From Calditerrivibrio nitroreducens DSM 19672 (GTDB taxonomy: Bacteria; Chrysiogenota; Deferribacteres; Deferribacterales; Calditerrivibrionaceae), in assembly GCF_000183405.1 (NCBI RefSeq), contig NC_014758.1:1-64000 (forward strand): 64,000 nt of DNA, written 5' to 3'. The first letter of the stretch is position 1, and each line of letters starts with the position of its first letter. The notes beneath the pieces are model-generated. The model made no database searches. It was not told the DNA's origin and saw only the letters and a program-made list of their open reading frames with translations. Of this stretch, positions 27,491-35,693 are shown piece after piece. Made by a program: the position numbers and the translations under genes.

Positions 27491-27688
27491 AACGATAGTC
27501 AGTATAATACTTATTACAATTGAGGTAACTATTGGAAAATAGAATGTGAAATCTCCTTTTTTATAATATATATCCCCGGGCAGTTTACCAAGTCCAAATT
27601 TTTCACCAAAATATAAAAAAATACCTGCAGCAATCATTATCAGACCGAAAAAGATAAGGATTTTACCAATACCGCTAAACCCATCCAT
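27467..27688 (-). CDS. DUF2905 family small membrane protein
   Basis: The 73-residue protein has two transmembrane helices (about 9-27 and 50-70) and the family signature FGLGKLPGDIYYKKGDFTFYFP between them. Function is unknown. Its last codons overlap the right-hand 29-bp repeat at 27462-27490, whose imperfect copy lies 2.2 kb away at 25265. It is divergent from the aldehyde dehydrogenase gene. Confidence 0.85.
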   Translation of the reverse strand: MDGFSGIGKILIFFGLIMIAAGIFLYFGEKFGLGKLPGDIYYKKGDFTFYFPIVTSIVISIILTIVLNIFFRK

Positions 27689-27771
27689 GTTATAAAATTT
27701 ATAATTTTTCCCTTGAAAGTCAAGGGGTAAAATGGTATTTTATTTTAATGAATTTTCTATCAGGAGGTCGT

Positions 27772-29196
27772 ATGGAGAAGAAAAAGCTTTTTATCGAGGG
27801 GAAATGGGTAGACACCGGCAAATATATCGATGTGAGAAATCCTTATGATAACTCTCTTATAGCACAGATATCAATGGCGGATGCAGAGTGGACGGATAGG
27901 GGGATAGATTTTGCATATAGCAATAGATCTATAATGGCATCCCTTACGGCTAAGGAGCGGGGTGATATTTTAAATAAAGCTTCTCTATTAATAAAAGAAA
28001 ATCTGGATGATCTTGCCATCACAATTGCCAGAGAAAGTGGAAAAGCTCTGAGATTTGCAAAAGGGGAGGTGCTTAGAAGCTCTGAAACTTTTCAATTTGC
28101 TGCGGATGAAGCCAGAAGATTGTCCGGTGAACTGATTCCTCTTGATGCTGCAGCCACAGGGAAAAATAGGTTTGGATACTATAAAAGATATCCTCTGGGG
28201 GTGATAGGAGCCATTACTCCGTTTAATTTCCCATTAAACCTTGTTTCGCATAAGGTTGCACCTGCCATTGCTGCTGGTAACTGTATAGTTTTAAAACCTG
28301 CTTCCACCACACCACTTACCGCTGTGAAATTGGTGGAGATTTTACTGGAAGCTGGTCTACCAAAAGAGGGGATTACGCTTTTGGTTGGATCTGGTTCTTC
28401 AGTGGGAAATAGAATGGTGGAATCTGACAGGTTAGCCATGATAAGCTTTACCGGGTCACCTGAGGTGGGGCTTGAGATTAAAAGGAAAGCTGGAATGAAA
28501 AAGGTCACTCTTGAATTGGGGAACAATTCTGCCGTAATTATTCATAAAGATGCGGATATCGCTTCAGCTCTTCCAAAGTGTGTGGTGGGAGGATTTGCCA
28601 ATTCTGGACAGGTCTGCATCAGCATTCAAAGGATATATGTCCATCGTGAGATATATGATCTATTTACATCACAGTTTGTGGAAGCTGTGAAAAATACGAG
28701 CTATGGTTCTCAGCTTGATGAAAATGTTGTGGTGGGGCCTATGATTGAGGAGAAAGAGGCGATCAGAGTCGAGGAGTGGATTAATGAGGCTGTGAATCAG
28801 GGAGCTAGAATAGCGTGCGGTGGAAAAAGGAATGGCGCACTTCTGGAGCCAACAGTCTTACTGGATACGAATGAAACGATGAAGGTGGTATCCGAAGAGA
28901 TTTTTGGGCCTGTTGTATGTCTTATGAAGTATGACACACTTGAAGAGGCTATAGAAAAGGCAAACAATTCGAAGTATGGGTTGCAGGCGGGGATATTTAC
29001 TAAGGATATAAAGTCAGCCTTTGACGCAATTGATAAACTTGAGGTGGGTGGAGTTATGGTGAATGATATGCCCACATTTAGGGTTGACCAGATGCCATAC
29101 GGTGGTGTTAAACTATCCGGAACCGGCAGAGAGGGGCCAAAGTTTGCAGTGGAAGAGATGACAGAGATAAAAACAGTGGTATTTAATTTGGAGTGA
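27772..29196 (+). CDS. Aldehyde dehydrogenase family protein
   Basis: This NAD(P)-dependent enzyme oxidises an aldehyde to the acid. From the ATG at 27772, right after AGGAGG, it has 474 residues; the open frame to 27748 is not needed. Hallmarks are GAITPFNFPLNL, KPASTTP (cofactor Lys), FTGSPEVG, the general-base Glu in LELGNN, and the catalytic Cys in NSGQVCISIQR. The conserved EEIFGPVV and FRVDQMPYGGVKLSG follow. It resembles succinate-semialdehyde/lactaldehyde/glyceraldehyde-3-phosphate type ALDHs; the substrate is not determinable. The DUF362 ferredoxin gene overlaps or directly follows it. Confidence 0.92.
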   Translation: MEKKKLFIEGKWVDTGKYIDVRNPYDNSLIAQISMADAEWTDRGIDFAYSNRSIMASLTAKERGDILNKASLLIKENLDDLAITIARESGKALRFAKGEVLRSSETFQFAADEARRLSGELIPLDAAATGKNRFGYYKRYPLGVIGAITPFNFPLNLVSHKVAPAIAAGNCIVLKPASTTPLTAVKLVEILLEAGLPKEGITLLVGSGSSVGNRMVESDRLAMISFTGSPEVGLEIKRKAGMKKVTLELGNNSAVIIHKDADIASALPKCVVGGFANSGQVCISIQRIYVHREIYDLFTSQFVEAVKNTSYGSQLDENVVVGPMIEEKEAIRVEEWINEAVNQGARIACGGKRNGALLEPTVLLDTNETMKVVSEEIFGPVVCLMKYDTLEEAIEKANNSKYGLQAGIFTKDIKSAFDAIDKLEVGGVMVNDMPTFRVDQMPYGGVKLSGTGREGPKFAVEEMTEIKTVVFNLE

Positions 29197-29201
29197 GAAA
29201 G

Positions 29202-30269
29202 ATGAAATCTATAGTATACTTTTCAGGTTTGAAAAATAAGAAGCATTCTTCACCTTTAAATAAGATAAAAAAACTTATCAATCGCTGTGAACCAGATAAA
29301 TTATTTTCCAGGGGGGATCTGATTGCCATTAAAACCCACTTTGGAGAGCTGGGGAATACAGCTTTTATCCCACCAATTTACCTAAGACCAGTTGTGGAGG
29401 TACTTAAAGGGCTTAAGACCAATCCATTTCTGACTGACACTAATACCTTATATGTTGGGATGAGGACAAATAGCGTGGATCATCTTCATAATGTCAATTG
29501 GAATGGGTTTGGCTATTCCACACTTGGTATACCAGCAATTATTGCGGATGGTTTAAGGGGCGAAAACAGTATTGATGTCCCCATTAATGGTAGATACCTT
29601 TCAGCTGTAAAGCTTGCCTCAGATATAGTAAATGCCGATGGGATGGTTTGTATATCACATTTTAAGGGGCATGAGGTGTCAGGTTTTGGCGGAGCTATAA
29701 AAAATCTCTCGATGGGATGTGCTTCAAGACAGGGGAAGCTGGAGATGCATTCTGTCACAAGACCAAAGGTACATCAAGATAAATGCACTGCCTGCGGAAG
29801 ATGTCTTTCAGCATGTGCGCATGATGCTATTGTGATAAAACCAAAAGCGTTTATCAACGAAAATTGCACCGGATGTGCAAGATGTATAGCTGTATGCCCT
29901 GAAGGTGCAATAGGTATAAATTGGGATGAAACAGTTGAGAACACACAGCTAAAGATGGCGGAATATGCCTATGGTGTTCATAAATCTCTTAAAGGTAAGA
30001 TAGTGTATATAAACATTTTGATAAACATAAGCCCCGCATGTGACTGTTATCCCGGTAACGATGCCCCAATATGTGGGGATATAGGGTTTCTATCTTCCCT
30101 GGATCCTGTTGCTCTCGATCAGGCAAGCTATGATCTGGTGATGAATCAGTTTGGTGGAAAAGACCCTTTTGTGGAGATTTATCCGTATCTTACTCCAGAG
30201 ATTCAGCTTAAACATGCCGAAGAGATGGGGCTTGGATGTAGACAGTATGAAATTAAACATGTGGAATAA
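29202..30269 (+). CDS. DUF362 protein with two [4Fe-4S] ferredoxin motifs
   Basis: The protein has 355 residues from the ATG at 29202 (GGAG eight bases upstream; a GTG at 29193 overlapping the ALDH stop is the alternative). The N-terminal part is the DUF362 domain (GDLIAIKTHFGELGN, GMVCISHFKGHEVSGFGGAIKN). Residues about 190-240 carry two CxxCxxCxxxC clusters (CTACGRCLSAC, CTGCARCIAVC) as in bacterial ferredoxins. It is an Fe-S electron-transfer or flavin-associated protein of unknown role. Being paired with the aldehyde dehydrogenase, it might accept electrons, which is inference. Confidence 0.88.
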   Translation: MKSIVYFSGLKNKKHSSPLNKIKKLINRCEPDKLFSRGDLIAIKTHFGELGNTAFIPPIYLRPVVEVLKGLKTNPFLTDTNTLYVGMRTNSVDHLHNVNWNGFGYSTLGIPAIIADGLRGENSIDVPINGRYLSAVKLASDIVNADGMVCISHFKGHEVSGFGGAIKNLSMGCASRQGKLEMHSVTRPKVHQDKCTACGRCLSACAHDAIVIKPKAFINENCTGCARCIAVCPEGAIGINWDETVENTQLKMAEYAYGVHKSLKGKIVYINILINISPACDCYPGNDAPICGDIGFLSSLDPVALDQASYDLVMNQFGGKDPFVEIYPYLTPEIQLKHAEEMGLGCRQYEIKHVE

Positions 30270-30332
30270 CACGTTAAATTTCATCTCATAGATTATTGAT
30301 ATTGTTTGTGTCAGCCCTGATAATGCATCAAT

Positions 30333-30354
30333 GGGCAAAAAGTTAGGCTTGCCC
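30333..30354 (+). repeat. Small hairpin (GGGCAA...TTGCCC) between convergent genes
   Basis: GGGCAA at 30333-30338 and TTGCCC at 30349-30354 are followed by CCTACAT. The minus-strand reading TGTAGGGGCAAGCC resembles dispersed palindromic repeats. There is no T-run on the plus side. The rest of 30270-30430 shows no gene. Confidence 0.45.
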
Positions 30355-30430
30355 CTACATATGGATTAGGATCGCAAAAAAAGTGATGATGGCAGAATGT
30401 TAGATACTTGAAGGGTTGTTAAAGATCTTA

Positions 30431-32353
30431 TTAATCTTTATTTTTTATGTTTCTTTTGGTATCGATCAAAAATGCTGCATCCAGTAGCAATTGATTTGTG
30501 GCTTTTGCGATTGTTTTGGTAGGGATTGATTCGGCGGGGATATCAACTATGTTGAATTCCCCTTCTTCTATTTCCATTAGATTGTAAAACGCTTCGATAC
30601 CTTTGCTATTCTGGCATTCTGCATGCACCACAGAACCTTTTTCAAAATAAATTTTACCCAGATTATCATTACCAAACATCTCAAACAGACAGGTTTTGTT
30701 TGAAATGGAAAGTACCTGCACGAGATCCATAGGACTGATGTTTTCAAAGTTACCCGCTGTTTTCTTTGTTTCTGCAAGTGACCCTTTTCCACCGGTAATT
30801 TTATCGTAAACATCAAAGAAATCATTAAGTCTCTTGTGGGCAAGGGGGGATATAGTTTCAAAGCTTACACCATACCTTTCTGAATTTCTGATATTTTTTA
30901 CTTTACAAATTATATTTTCTATCAATTTACCATCAGGTAAAACAAAGGATAATTTCACAATATCACCTATGCTTAGGGGTATTTCTGACTCGATCAAAGC
31001 TCCATTTAGATTTAAATCGATTATTTTACCTTTACAGGCATTATTGTTTACCATCAGAATGGCACCAAGGTTTACGGAATATCTTTTACTTCCTCGTAAT
31101 GAGATTTCTATATATCGTTTTGGGTATGAAAATATTACAATCTCATCAAAATCGGTTGGTTTGTGGAGGAGATGTGTTTTAAATTCTATAAGTTTATCTT
31201 GATAGCTATAACGGGCTGTAATGTGGGATAAGTTTTCCAGGAGGTTTAGCAGATTGTTATTTATTTTTACAAAGATATAGTTACCAAAATCCCAGCCTAA
31301 TATCTTTGAAGATACAAAGTAAGAATCTTTTTCCACAAATATAAGCTCATGACCCACCTGAAAATCTGAAAAATAATCCTGCTTTGACTTGCTTATATTG
31401 TCTCTTCTCAGGTTTATTTTCAATGTTTTGTGAATATGATTTACTTCATTTATAATTTTTTCGATGTTTTGTTCTATGGTTGCAAGTATACTATTATCTA
31501 AATTAGTCTCTTCCAATTTCTCCTGTTTGTGTTGATCTTCCTGTGTATTGTTGCCAAGAAAAAGATTTGATAGAAAACCAACCATATCTTTGTTTGCAAT
31601 CTTATTATTGATAAGAAGGTTTGCGTATTGTCTAAAAAGGGTTGAAGTGCTACCTTCGGGTTCGTAGTATAGAATAGGTGTTTGATTATTTACGGCTTCA
31701 GGTATCTTGTTATTATAAGGAATAGGCCCCAAGAGTTCCACATCGATTTCCAGAAATTTTTTGACAGTTTCTTCAAATTTATCGAATATATTGATAACTT
31801 GTGTTTTAGATTTTGCTTTGTTGATGACAATATATGTTTTTTTTACAATCCCTTTCTCTTTTAAAATTTTTAGAAGACCATAAGCATCTTTTATGGAGGT
31901 GATCTCAGGTATAATTACCACTATGAGTATATCTGACATCTCTATAAAATGTACCACTTCATCAGAAGCACCTGCTGCGGTATCAATTATTAAAAATTCT
32001 ATTTTGGATTTAAATTCATTTATCTTATTGGTAAGTATCTTTTTGTCTTTATCAGTGAGATTAGTAAGCTTAGTTATACCGGTACCAGCTGGTATCAGGA
32101 AAAAATTTTGGTAGCGTTTAGACTTAAATATTATATCGTTTATGGTTACGTCGTCTTCTATCAGGTTTAAAATAGTTTTTTGAGGGTTACTACCGATGAG
32201 CAAAGAGGCATTACCCAGAGATAGGTCGGCATCAAATAGTGCTGTAGGCTTACCCTGTTCCGCTATGGATAAAGATAGATTTAATGAAAAATTACTTTTA
32301 CCCACTCCACCTTTACCACTTGCCACTGATATTACAGTAGTATTTTTGTCCAT
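30431..32353 (-). CDS. MinD/FlhG-like ATPase fused to PilZ and DUF4388 (PATAN) domains
   Basis: The 640 residues contain four modules. Residues 1-255 are a deviant-Walker P-loop ATPase (SGKGGVGKSN near 12-21, DADLSLGN, IIDTAAG), close to FlhG/FleN. A variable, partly coiled linker covers 260-320. A YcgR-N/PilZN-like domain (VGHELIFVEKDSYFVSSKI) leads into a PilZ domain with the RxxxR motif RGSKR and a DLNLNGA motif, where the usual Ser of DxSxxG is Asn. The C-terminal 100 residues match DUF4388/PATAN. This suggests a c-di-GMP-linked spatial regulator of motility or polar machinery. No flagellar genes are nearby. Confidence 0.85.
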   Translation of the reverse strand: MDKNTTVISVASGKGGVGKSNFSLNLSLSIAEQGKPTALFDADLSLGNASLLIGSNPQKTILNLIEDDVTINDIIFKSKRYQNFFLIPAGTGITKLTNLTDKDKKILTNKINEFKSKIEFLIIDTAAGASDEVVHFIEMSDILIVVIIPEITSIKDAYGLLKILKEKGIVKKTYIVINKAKSKTQVINIFDKFEETVKKFLEIDVELLGPIPYNNKIPEAVNNQTPILYYEPEGSTSTLFRQYANLLINNKIANKDMVGFLSNLFLGNNTQEDQHKQEKLEETNLDNSILATIEQNIEKIINEVNHIHKTLKINLRRDNISKSKQDYFSDFQVGHELIFVEKDSYFVSSKILGWDFGNYIFVKINNNLLNLLENLSHITARYSYQDKLIEFKTHLLHKPTDFDEIVIFSYPKRYIEISLRGSKRYSVNLGAILMVNNNACKGKIIDLNLNGALIESEIPLSIGDIVKLSFVLPDGKLIENIICKVKNIRNSERYGVSFETISPLAHKRLNDFFDVYDKITGGKGSLAETKKTAGNFENISPMDLVQVLSISNKTCLFEMFGNDNLGKIYFEKGSVVHAECQNSKGIEAFYNLMEIEEGEFNIVDIPAESIPTKTIAKATNQLLLDAAFLIDTKRNIKNKD

Positions 32354-32514
32354 ATTGCCCCCATAATAATCATACTAAATAATATGATTTTTTCAAGTAA
32401 ATTATTTTGAAAATTATAATAAATATTTGACTAAAAGAGATTTGTATTTAAGACAAAAAAACTCTTGAAATTTTTCAAACCTTTATTTAAAATATTTATA
32501 AAAAAGAGGTGGCT

Positions 32515-32748
32515 ATGAAAGAAAAGGTATTGGAGCTTAAAAAAAAGGTAATAGAATGGGAAGATATTTATGAACTTTTAGATTTAGAAGATAGACAGGA
32601 GCTCAAGAATATGAGGAAAGAGATAGAGTTTCTTTCAAAAGATCTATCTGAAGATGATATGAGGTGGATAGATCATCAGATATCATACTGGTATGCAAGA
32701 TATCTGGAGGTGGAGGTAAATACCAGAATCAGATTGTCTGAGGGGTGA
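32515..32748 (+). CDS. Small charged helical protein of unknown function
   Basis: The protein has 77 residues from the ATG at 32515, which follows AAGAGGTGG; a GTG at 32509 is also in frame. It is almost entirely Glu/Lys/Leu helices (LELKKKVIEWEDIYELLDLE, RKEIEFLSKDLSEDDMRWID). There is no signal peptide, cysteine or known motif. It is divergent from the MinD-PilZ gene (161 bases between starts) and convergent with the YeiH gene, with which it nearly abuts. Confidence 0.6.
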   Translation: MKEKVLELKKKVIEWEDIYELLDLEDRQELKNMRKEIEFLSKDLSEDDMRWIDHQISYWYARYLEVEVNTRIRLSEG

Positions 32749-32750
32749 TA

Positions 32751-33689
32751 TCAATTGTGATAATTTAAAATATTGTAGTAAAGAAGGCCCAATGTGGAAA
32801 CACTTACCACAAACCAAAGAGCTACGCCTTGTATCAATGGTCTGACACCTACTTCCTGTAAAGTTTTTCTGGAAAGCCCAGTGCCTATAAGAAAAAGGGT
32901 CATAACCAGTATTCTTTTTGCGATAAAATTTAGATCTTGACAGATGTGAGAGAATGAAGGAAGAGAGCTATTTATAAACGCAGCAAGAATAAAACCCAAT
33001 ATAAATAATGGTAAGTTTATTTTCCCTTTTTTTCCTTTAAATAATCCCACTGCGAAAGCAAAAGGTGCAATCCATAAGGCTCTTGTAAGCTTGACGGTGG
33101 TGGCTATGGATAAGGCTGTTGCACCATAAACAGACGCCGCTCCAACGACACTACTTGTATCATGAATTGCCAGAGCTGAGAAAAGTCCGAATTGGGTTTG
33201 GGAAAGGTTTAGTAGGTGTCCAATAGCAGGGAAAATTAATAATGCCATTGCATTGAGAATAAAGACTGTTGCAAGGGAAACTGCCACCTGTTCGCTATCG
33301 GCATCTATGACCGGAGCCATTGCGGCAATGGCGCTACCACCGCAAATGGCTGTTCCAAAAGATATAAGTAGGGATGTTTTTTTATTAACGGATAAGAGAT
33401 TACCGATGATAAGCCCCACTAAAGTAGAAGCAAGTATGGTCGTAAAGGTAAGTAAGATAGAATTTTTACCAACTTCAATCACCTTATAAAAATTTACACC
33501 AAATCCAAGACCAACCACAGCAATTTTGAGTAGATTCTTACTTAATTTTGCAGTAAGCGATGGAAAAGGGTTCCCAAAGGTTAAAGAGAGAAAAACTCCA
33601 AGAATAAGAGCGTGAGTTGATTCCATAAAAGGTAATCCGCACAATAAGAAGCAAATTACAAAAATAATCTTTAGAGTATTTATCTGCAT
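32751..33689 (-). CDS. YeiH/UPF0324 family putative sulfate exporter
   Basis: The 312-residue integral membrane protein has about ten hydrophobic segments. Family motifs include KIAVVGLGFGVNF, ISFGTAICGGSAIAAMAPVIDADSEQVAVSLATVF, GLFSALAIHDTSSVVGAA and KLTRALWIAPF, as in YeiH-like proteins. Transport of sulfonate or sulfate is an annotation by homology only. It has no operon partners; upstream lies the repeat-rich gap at 33690-34271. Confidence 0.88.
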   Translation of the reverse strand: MQINTLKIIFVICFLLCGLPFMESTHALILGVFLSLTFGNPFPSLTAKLSKNLLKIAVVGLGFGVNFYKVIEVGKNSILLTFTTILASTLVGLIIGNLLSVNKKTSLLISFGTAICGGSAIAAMAPVIDADSEQVAVSLATVFILNAMALLIFPAIGHLLNLSQTQFGLFSALAIHDTSSVVGAASVYGATALSIATTVKLTRALWIAPFAFAVGLFKGKKGKINLPLFILGFILAAFINSSLPSFSHICQDLNFIAKRILVMTLFLIGTGLSRKTLQEVGVRPLIQGVALWFVVSVSTLGLLYYNILNYHN

Positions 33690-33830
33690 ACCAGGTCCAC
33701 AGTCTTGAAGTATATAAGATATAATTTAATTTGTAAAGCTGAAAAATGAGAAATATGGCGTAAAACATGGTAATGCCAATCTAATTGTGTAACCATCACC
33801 ACATTTTTTGCAACCCTAAAATATAAAATA

Positions 33831-33947
33831 AGTTCAAGGTTCAACGTTCAACGTTCAATGTTTTAACGTTAACACGTTTTAACGTTTCAACGTAATAACA
33901 GTTCCCGGTTTCTGATTTTCGGTTTACGTTCAACCTTTTGACGTCAC
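33831..33947 (-). repeat. GAACGTT-type degenerate array C (inverted)
   Basis: Units AAGGTTCAACGTTCAACGTT..., the reverse complement of the unit in arrays A and B. The array degenerates after 33895. Confidence 0.75.
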
Positions 33948-33977
33948 TTGTATAAAGTCAGGGCGATTGATCTGACT

Positions 33978-34006
33978 GTAGAGACGCCCAAGTTGGGCGT
34001 CTCTAC
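33978..34006. repeat. 29-bp perfect palindrome (GTAGAGACGCCC...)
   Basis: GTAGAGACGCCCAA-GTT-GGGCGTCTCTAC has complementary arms of 12 bases (33978-33989 and 33995-34006). GTAGAGAC...GTCTCTAC palindromes of this style are, from general knowledge, widely dispersed in several bacterial genomes. There is no T-tract, so a terminator is unlikely. Confidence 0.8.
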
Positions 34007-34029
34007 AGGAATACGGTTGCAATCCCTTA

Positions 34030-34059
34030 AAACATCGGGATTATATTTTCCCGATGTTT
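34030..34059. repeat. Second palindrome (AAACATCGGGA...)
   Basis: AAACATCGGGA (34030-34040) pairs with TCCCGATGTTT (34049-34059) across an 8-base loop. It lies 23 bases after the first palindrome. Confidence 0.75.
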
Positions 34060-34097
34060 ATGCTCCTTGCTTGCGCATGGTCAGGTCAAAAAATGAA

Positions 34098-34190
34098 AAA
34101 TTCAACGTTCAATTTTTTAACGTCTTAATGTTCTAACGTTACAACGTTTGAAGTTAGTGTTAAGCGCTAAGCATTTAGCGTTGAGGGTAA
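34098..34190 (-). repeat. GAACGTT-type degenerate array D (inverted)
   Basis: Degenerate units such as ATTCAACGTTCAA, TTCTAACGTT and ACAACGTT end in a small CGCTAA...TTAGCG palindrome near 34165-34180. Orientation is as in array C. Confidence 0.65.
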
Positions 34191-34216
34191 GAGGGTTTCA
34201 AATGCGATTGATTACA

Positions 34217-34244
34217 TTGACATTACAAATTCCAGGTTTATTTT
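34217..34244 (+). promoter_or_regulatory. Promoter of the photolyase operon
   Basis: TTGACA (34217-34222), a 16-base spacer and TATTTT (34239-34244), 28 bases before the ATG at 34272. Confidence 0.55.
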
Positions 34245-34271
34245 TTAGCATATCTATGATAAAATTTAAAT

Positions 34272-35693
34272 ATGAAAATACTTTTAACCGGTGTGACAGG
34301 ATTTGTAGGCAGAAGACTTGTTGATGAGCTATTTAGAGAAAATATTGAAATTAATATTTTAGTTCGTAATTCTAGAAAATTAGAAGATAAGTTAAAAAGT
34401 AGGTGTAATCTATTTGAGGGGGATACCTTTAATACAGACATTCTCGAAAGAGCTTTGGAAGGTGTTGATACTGCCGTTTATCTTATTCATATGATGGGAA
34501 GTGACAAGGATTATCTTGAAGCTGAGAGAAGGAGTGCGGAAAATTTTATAAAGATTTGTGAAAAGCAGTCTGTAAGGAGAGTTATTTATTTGGGTGGTCT
34601 TGGTAATAAAGAGAATTTAAGTATTCACCTAAAAAGTAGATATATTACCGGTGAGATTTTAAGTAGCTCACCTAAAGTTTCATGTATATGGTTTAGAGCT
34701 GGGGTAATCATTGGCTCTGGTAGTGCAAGTTTTGAAATAATTAGAAGTCTTGTGGAAAAATTGCCTGTGATGGTTGCTCCAAAGTGGGTTAATACACTGA
34801 CATCGCCTATATTTATTGGTGATGTAATTAAATATTTAAAATCAGCAACGTTATCTGATTATTATAAAACAGCTCAGATTGATATCGGTATGCCACCTAT
34901 GACTTTTAAAGATATGATGTTAAAGACTGCAAAAGTATTGGGGCTTAAAAGGTATGTTTTGTCTGTCCCACTCTTAACTCCGAGGTTATCTTCTTATTGG
35001 TTGATACTTTTTTCCCCTGTTAATTTTGACATAGCAAGAGAGCTTGTAATGGGGCTTAAACACGAGAGTATTCTTGAAAATAATAATGCAAAAGCGATTT
35101 TCCCTGAAGTGATGGTTACAGAGCTTGAAGATGCTGTAAGATTATCTATAGAAGAGATTGAAAAAAATCAGGTGATTAGCAGATGGTGTGACAGTAGCAA
35201 ATCACAAGTTTGTGATGTTCCTTTTGTGCCGGAAGTGTCAAAGGCAATTTATGTGGATAGATATTTTGCAAAAATAGATGAAGAAAAGGCCTATAAGATT
35301 TTTCAGGTATGTAAATCAGCAGGTGGCGAAAATGGATGGTTTGCCTTAAATTTTCTTTGGGAAATTAGAGGCTTGTTTGATAAGCTTGTGGGCGGTTATG
35401 GGCTCAACAGAGGAAGAAGAAAAGGGGATTTGCGGATAGGAGATAGTATAGATTTTTGGAAAGTAATAGATATAGTAGAAAATAAAAGGCTTTTACTTGA
35501 AGCACAGATGAAATTACCCGGCAAGGCCTGGTTAGAATTTTCAATTTTAGATGATGATTTTACAACGACAGCATACTTTTATCCAAAGGGTCTATCTGGA
35601 AGAATTTACTGGTATTTAATGCTCCCATTTCACAAAATTATATTCAAGCTTATGCAAAAAGATATAATCAGGCAGGCTAATGAATTACCTTGA
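34272..35693 (+). CDS. NAD(P)-binding SDR-like protein with C-terminal DUF2867
   Basis: The 473 residues begin with an atypical SDR/NmrA-like Rossmann domain (MKILLTGVTGFVGRRLVDEL, then RRVIYLGGLG, SRYITGEIL). The C-terminal part (about 330-470: GGENGWFALNFLWEIRG..., GKAWLEFSILDD) matches DUF2867, a START-like fold. The same two-domain protein is known as YbjT-like. Its reaction is unknown. It overlaps the photolyase gene by 14 bases, so light or oxidative-stress co-regulation is likely. It is AT-rich compared with the housekeeping genes. Confidence 0.85.
   Translation: MKILLTGVTGFVGRRLVDELFRENIEINILVRNSRKLEDKLKSRCNLFEGDTFNTDILERALEGVDTAVYLIHMMGSDKDYLEAERRSAENFIKICEKQSVRRVIYLGGLGNKENLSIHLKSRYITGEILSSSPKVSCIWFRAGVIIGSGSASFEIIRSLVEKLPVMVAPKWVNTLTSPIFIGDVIKYLKSATLSDYYKTAQIDIGMPPMTFKDMMLKTAKVLGLKRYVLSVPLLTPRLSSYWLILFSPVNFDIARELVMGLKHESILENNNAKAIFPEVMVTELEDAVRLSIEEIEKNQVISRWCDSSKSQVCDVPFVPEVSKAIYVDRYFAKIDEEKAYKIFQVCKSAGGENGWFALNFLWEIRGLFDKLVGGYGLNRGRRKGDLRIGDSIDFWKVIDIVENKRLLLEAQMKLPGKAWLEFSILDDDFTTTAYFYPKGLSGRIYWYLMLPFHKIIFKLMQKDIIRQANELP

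Larger units (their letters stand above)
33690..34271. other. Gene-free repeat-rich gap
   Basis: This 580-base gap lies between a divergent pair of genes. It holds two GAACGTT-type arrays (33831-33947 and 34098-34190) in the opposite orientation to those around the ATPase/nuclease gene, and two perfect palindromes between them. A promoter for the following operon is at its right edge. I see no convincing gene; a 62-codon open frame at 33948-34136 runs across the palindromes and is not supported. Confidence 0.7.

Noticed and set aside
30834-31202. 122-codon + strand open frame opposite the MinD-PilZ gene
   Set aside because: Antisense shadow of a well-supported domain-rich gene; no homologous features or ribosome-binding site.
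33948-34136. 62-codon + strand open frame across the palindromes
   Set aside because: It runs through repeat arrays and inverted repeats, has no Shine-Dalgarno sequence, and its peptide looks like a frame through non-coding palindromes.
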